NCBI GenBank assembly: GCA_045617845.1
Contig: JAZLJL010000028.1
Location: 14,999 to 78,998, forward strand
Length of the DNA stretch: 64,000 nucleotides
Reading direction: 5' to 3'
Source of the DNA: UBA1181 sp045617845
GTDB lineage: Bacteria; Bacteroidota; Bacteroidia; Bacteroidales; Paludibacteraceae
Shown: in pieces, positions 62,368-64,000 of the stretch
Layout: the number at the start of each line of letters is the position of its first letter
Numbering within the stretch: position 1 is the stretch's first letter
Program-made: the position numbers and the translations under genes
Notes under the pieces: model-generated
Database searches by the model: none
Told to the model about the DNA's origin: nothing
What the model saw: the letters and a program-made list of their open reading frames with translations, nothing else

Positions 62368-62835
62368 TTATTTAAACGTTATTAAATATTTTGTATATTT
62401 CACTTGTTCATAAGCGAAGGTCATCACTTCCGTCACCTCCACTTTTTTCTTTTCGCCCTCTTTCTTCACCTTCTTGGTCACCTCGAGACCGAAATTTCCT
62501 TCGGTCACGTCCACCAACTTTCCAGTGTACTTAGGACCGTTAGCGACCTGTACCTCCACGTCACACCCCTCATACTTCTGATATTGTTGAAGAACCATGA
62601 ATGGCGAAGTGAGACCGGCGGATCCGACTTCCAACTCGAAATCCTCGACATCCCTATCCAATTGGGACTCGATGTGGCGGGACAAATCGGCGCAATAGTC
62701 GATGGAGACATCCTCCGGAGAATCTACCGACACCGTGATGCAATTGTTCTTATCCACCTTGACCTCGACCAGGAAATAGGGCGAATCAGCGATATACGCT
62801 TCAACAATCTCTTGTATTTTTTTTGCTTCAATCAT
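62368..62835 (-). CDS. rimP: Ribosome maturation factor RimP
   Basis: A 155-residue cytoplasmic factor for 30S subunit assembly. The N-terminal alpha-beta domain has VDKNNCITVSVDSPEDVSID and DYCADLSRHIESQLD, followed by VGSAGLTSPFMV, and a C-terminal SH3-like barrel. It is the first gene of the nusA-infB operon. Its 5' leader carries a GC-rich hairpin and there are two overlapping promoters. Confidence 0.93.
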   Translation of the reverse strand: MIEAKKIQEIVEAYIADSPYFLVEVKVDKNNCITVSVDSPEDVSIDYCADLSRHIESQLDRDVEDFELEVGSAGLTSPFMVLQQYQKYEGCDVEVQVANGPKYTGKLVDVTEGNFGLEVTKKVKKEGEKKKVEVTEVMTFAYEQVKYTKYLITFK

Positions 62836-62856
62836 TATCTCAAAGACAATAAAATA

Positions 62857-62926
62857 GGGGACCGCTGGTCCCCTTCACAAATCTACTAACGAACGCGAAG
62901 ATACACAAAAATTATCAATTAGCAAA
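62857..62926 (-). promoter_or_regulatory. Tandem promoters and leader hairpin of the rimP-nusA-infB operon
   Basis: On the minus strand, promoter A is TTTG (62923-62926), 19 bases, TATCTTCG (62896-62903). Promoter B is TTTG (62906-62909), 20 bases, TAGATTTG (62878-62885). Downstream is a perfect 7-bp hairpin GGGGACC/GGTCCCC (62857-62873) with an AGC loop followed by TATTTTATT, about 22 bases before the rimP ATG. The hairpin may attenuate the transcript. Confidence 0.6.
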
Positions 62927-62978
62927 CAAAAGCGGGAAAAACAAAGGGTTTAAGGCATTTGCATCATTCATTCCATTC

Positions 62979-63250
62979 CAAGGCGTTGCCCATAGGCTAT
63001 GGAATTGTGGGCTTTCAGCCCGAATTTGTGCGAAACGGTATGAAGAATGCCCTGAAAGGACGATTGGTCCGCATCACGTTTCCTATTCCCAGGGCGTTGC
63101 CCATAGGCTATGGAATTGTGGACTTTCAGCCCGAATTTGTACGGAACGGTATGGAGAATGCCCTGAAAGGGCAAATCGTCCCAAGCCCAACGGCAACGCC
63201 TTGGGCGCAAGCGGCAACGAGATATAAAAGCGCCCTGAAAGGGCAATGTC
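62979..63250. repeat. Second REP-like locus with a 101-base tandem unit
   Basis: Two copies of a unit beginning GGCGTTGCCCATAGGCTATGG (first at 62992, second at 63093) contain TTTCAGCCCGAATTTGT and GCCCTGAAAGG, plus a third part with GGCAACGCCTTGGGC and GCCCTGAAAGGGC. The words are those of the REP blocks near 47.6-48.8 kb, so this is a distant site of the same family. No transposase is next to it. Confidence 0.8.
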
Positions 63251-63287
63251 TAATTCGTATAATAAGTTTTTAAAATCAAATAACCAC

Positions 63288-63542
63288 CTATATTTCCAAC
63301 CTATACCCCTCAGCGCCATAGCTCCTCCCCGGCTCCTCCATACCGAACGGATAGTAGTCCGTCAGGCTCTCGATGGCGGGCTGGGTGGCGTCGCTTGCGT
63401 CGGGGGTGATGACGGAAAGGACGTTGCCCAAGTGGTTGGTCAGCTCGTAGTGGACGGCTGGGGCGGTGGGTTCTATGTTTCGAGATAAGTTGTTCCTTTC
63501 CACGGCTTCGCCCTTGTCAGTGACAGGAGGGTCGACTGACAT
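63288..63542 (-). pseudogene. RHS-repeat core fragment
   Basis: An 84-residue frame containing the RHS-associated core signature in part: ELTNHLGNVLSVIT and TDYYPFGMEEPGRSYGAEGYR. It ends six residues after GYR at a stop, where a complete RHS protein would go on to a hypervariable C-terminal toxin. Everything N-terminal to the core is also missing. It is a remnant of a large polymorphic-toxin or insecticidal-type gene and not a functional gene. Confidence 0.75.
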
Positions 63543-63666
63543 TTCGCTTTTTTTTAAACTTTCGAACTTACTTCGTGTTTACTAAGTTAGGTTTATTTTC
63601 TTCATTGGGCAAGTGGGTCGGGGAATGGGCAGTGTTATATTAAAAATCAATTTTTTTTATATTTTC
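63543..63666. other. Spacer between RHS remnant and partial gene
   Basis: AT-rich, with T-runs at 63548-63556 and 63651-63658. I see no gene or convincing hairpin in it. Confidence 0.4.
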
Positions 63667-64000
63667 TCACTCAAAATGAGATCTAATCTCATTCAAATGA
63701 ACATGCGAAAATATAGAATCTCTCATTTTCAAACACTCTTGTGGATTCTCTACTTTTATTGCCACTTTCATTCTATCATGCCAAAAGTGATGACAATGAC
63801 AATCCTTATGAACCATATTACCATAATAGTAACAATCAATGATACAACATTCCTTTTCTACAGAAATTACTTCACACACAGTATCATTCTGCAATACAAA
63901 GCCGAAACATCTAGGAGAACCATTAATATATTCATCATCATGAAAAAGACATGAATGAGATTTAATAATAGTAGGAATTTGAGCACTATCCGCCGAATAT
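63667..64000 (-). CDS. Cys/His-rich protein, 5' end outside window, unrecognised
   Basis: The frame is open from the window edge to a stop at 63667 (at least 110 residues; the N-terminus is not in the window). The visible part reads SCLFHDDEYINGSPRCFGF and then a dense patch, CCIIDCYYYGNMVHKDCHCH followed by HFWHD, with Cys and His that could bind metal. The C-terminus is MRDSIFSHVHLNEIRSHFE-like. It is upstream of the RHS remnant on the same strand, which is where small associated or immunity-type genes can occur, but I recognise no family. Confidence 0.5.
   Translation of the reverse strand, partial: YSADSAQIPTIIKSHSCLFHDDEYINGSPRCFGFVLQNDTVCEVISVEKECCIIDCYYYGNMVHKDCHCHHFWHDRMKVAIKVENPQECLKMRDSIFSHVHLNEIRSHFE

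Noticed and set aside
63613..63954. A 113-codon open frame on the plus strand at the window end
   Set aside because: AT-rich and lies opposite the better-supported Cys/His-rich frame, whose coding extends to the window edge.

Overview
The window is chromosomal DNA of a Bacteroidota member, most likely order Bacteroidales. The promoters are of the Bacteroidetes type (TTTG, 19-20 bases, TAnnTTTG), Shine-Dalgarno sequences are mostly weak or absent, and the cell is Gram-negative (LpxK, TolC, RND pump, lipoproteins, LPS-core enzymes). The gene complement also fits: MBOAT/SGNH pair, C_GCAxxG_C_C protein, GLUG-repeat surface protein and the rimP-nusA-infB-cvpA order. No species can be assigned from sequence alone.

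Layout. 1-8.6 kb: a partial secreted protein, a nitroreductase lipoprotein, a MATE exporter, an MBOAT/SGNH acyl-transfer pair, and two tandem membrane J-domain (DjlA-like) paralogues. 8.7-18.6 kb: a leftward operon that starts at a strong promoter with a 1256-residue exported coiled-coil protein, followed by cdsA, psd, pssA (the phosphatidylethanolamine route), sppA, lpxK and a purine nucleoside phosphorylase, ending at a terminator. 19-25.8 kb: a TetR-TolC-adaptor-RND-PII-like efflux operon. 26-30.2 kb: a C_GCAxxG_C_C protein, a CAU tRNA, ribF, and a B12/radical-SAM enzyme coupled to a glycosyltransferase. 30.4-35.1 kb: a GLUG-repeat exported protein, two orphan promoter-terminator units without a normal gene (candidate small RNAs), and an LPS-core glycosyltransferase/kinase pair. 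35.2-43.7 kb: sbcD-sbcC, a HerA-like ATPase, a PBP4-type peptidase, and an unusual cysteine-cluster/transmembrane/TonB-plug fusion. 43.8-56.9 kb (accessory): a Fic protein; an overlapping STAS/PPTase/SpoIIE-kinase operon; a REP-associated transposase flanked by REP blocks; a 2420-residue two-module NRPS ending in a reductase; and ogt. 56.9-62.9 kb: the rimP-nusA-infB-cvpA transcription/translation operon with a flavin reductase-like lipoprotein. 62.9-64 kb: more REP repeats, an RHS remnant and a partial Cys/His-rich gene.

The most striking part is 44.7-56.3 kb. A self-contained NRPS (C-A-T-C-A-T-R, predicted to release a dipeptide as an aldehyde or a cyclic derivative) lies next to a carrier-protein-activating phosphopantetheinyl transferase. 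That transferase is translationally coupled on both sides to partner-switching signalling genes: an anti-anti-sigma STAS protein, and a membrane SpoIIE phosphatase that carries its own RsbW-like kinase domain. A control circuit linked to secondary metabolism is an inference from this arrangement; no sigma factor or separate anti-sigma factor is visible nearby. Domain calls were made by eye from motifs, without database searches.
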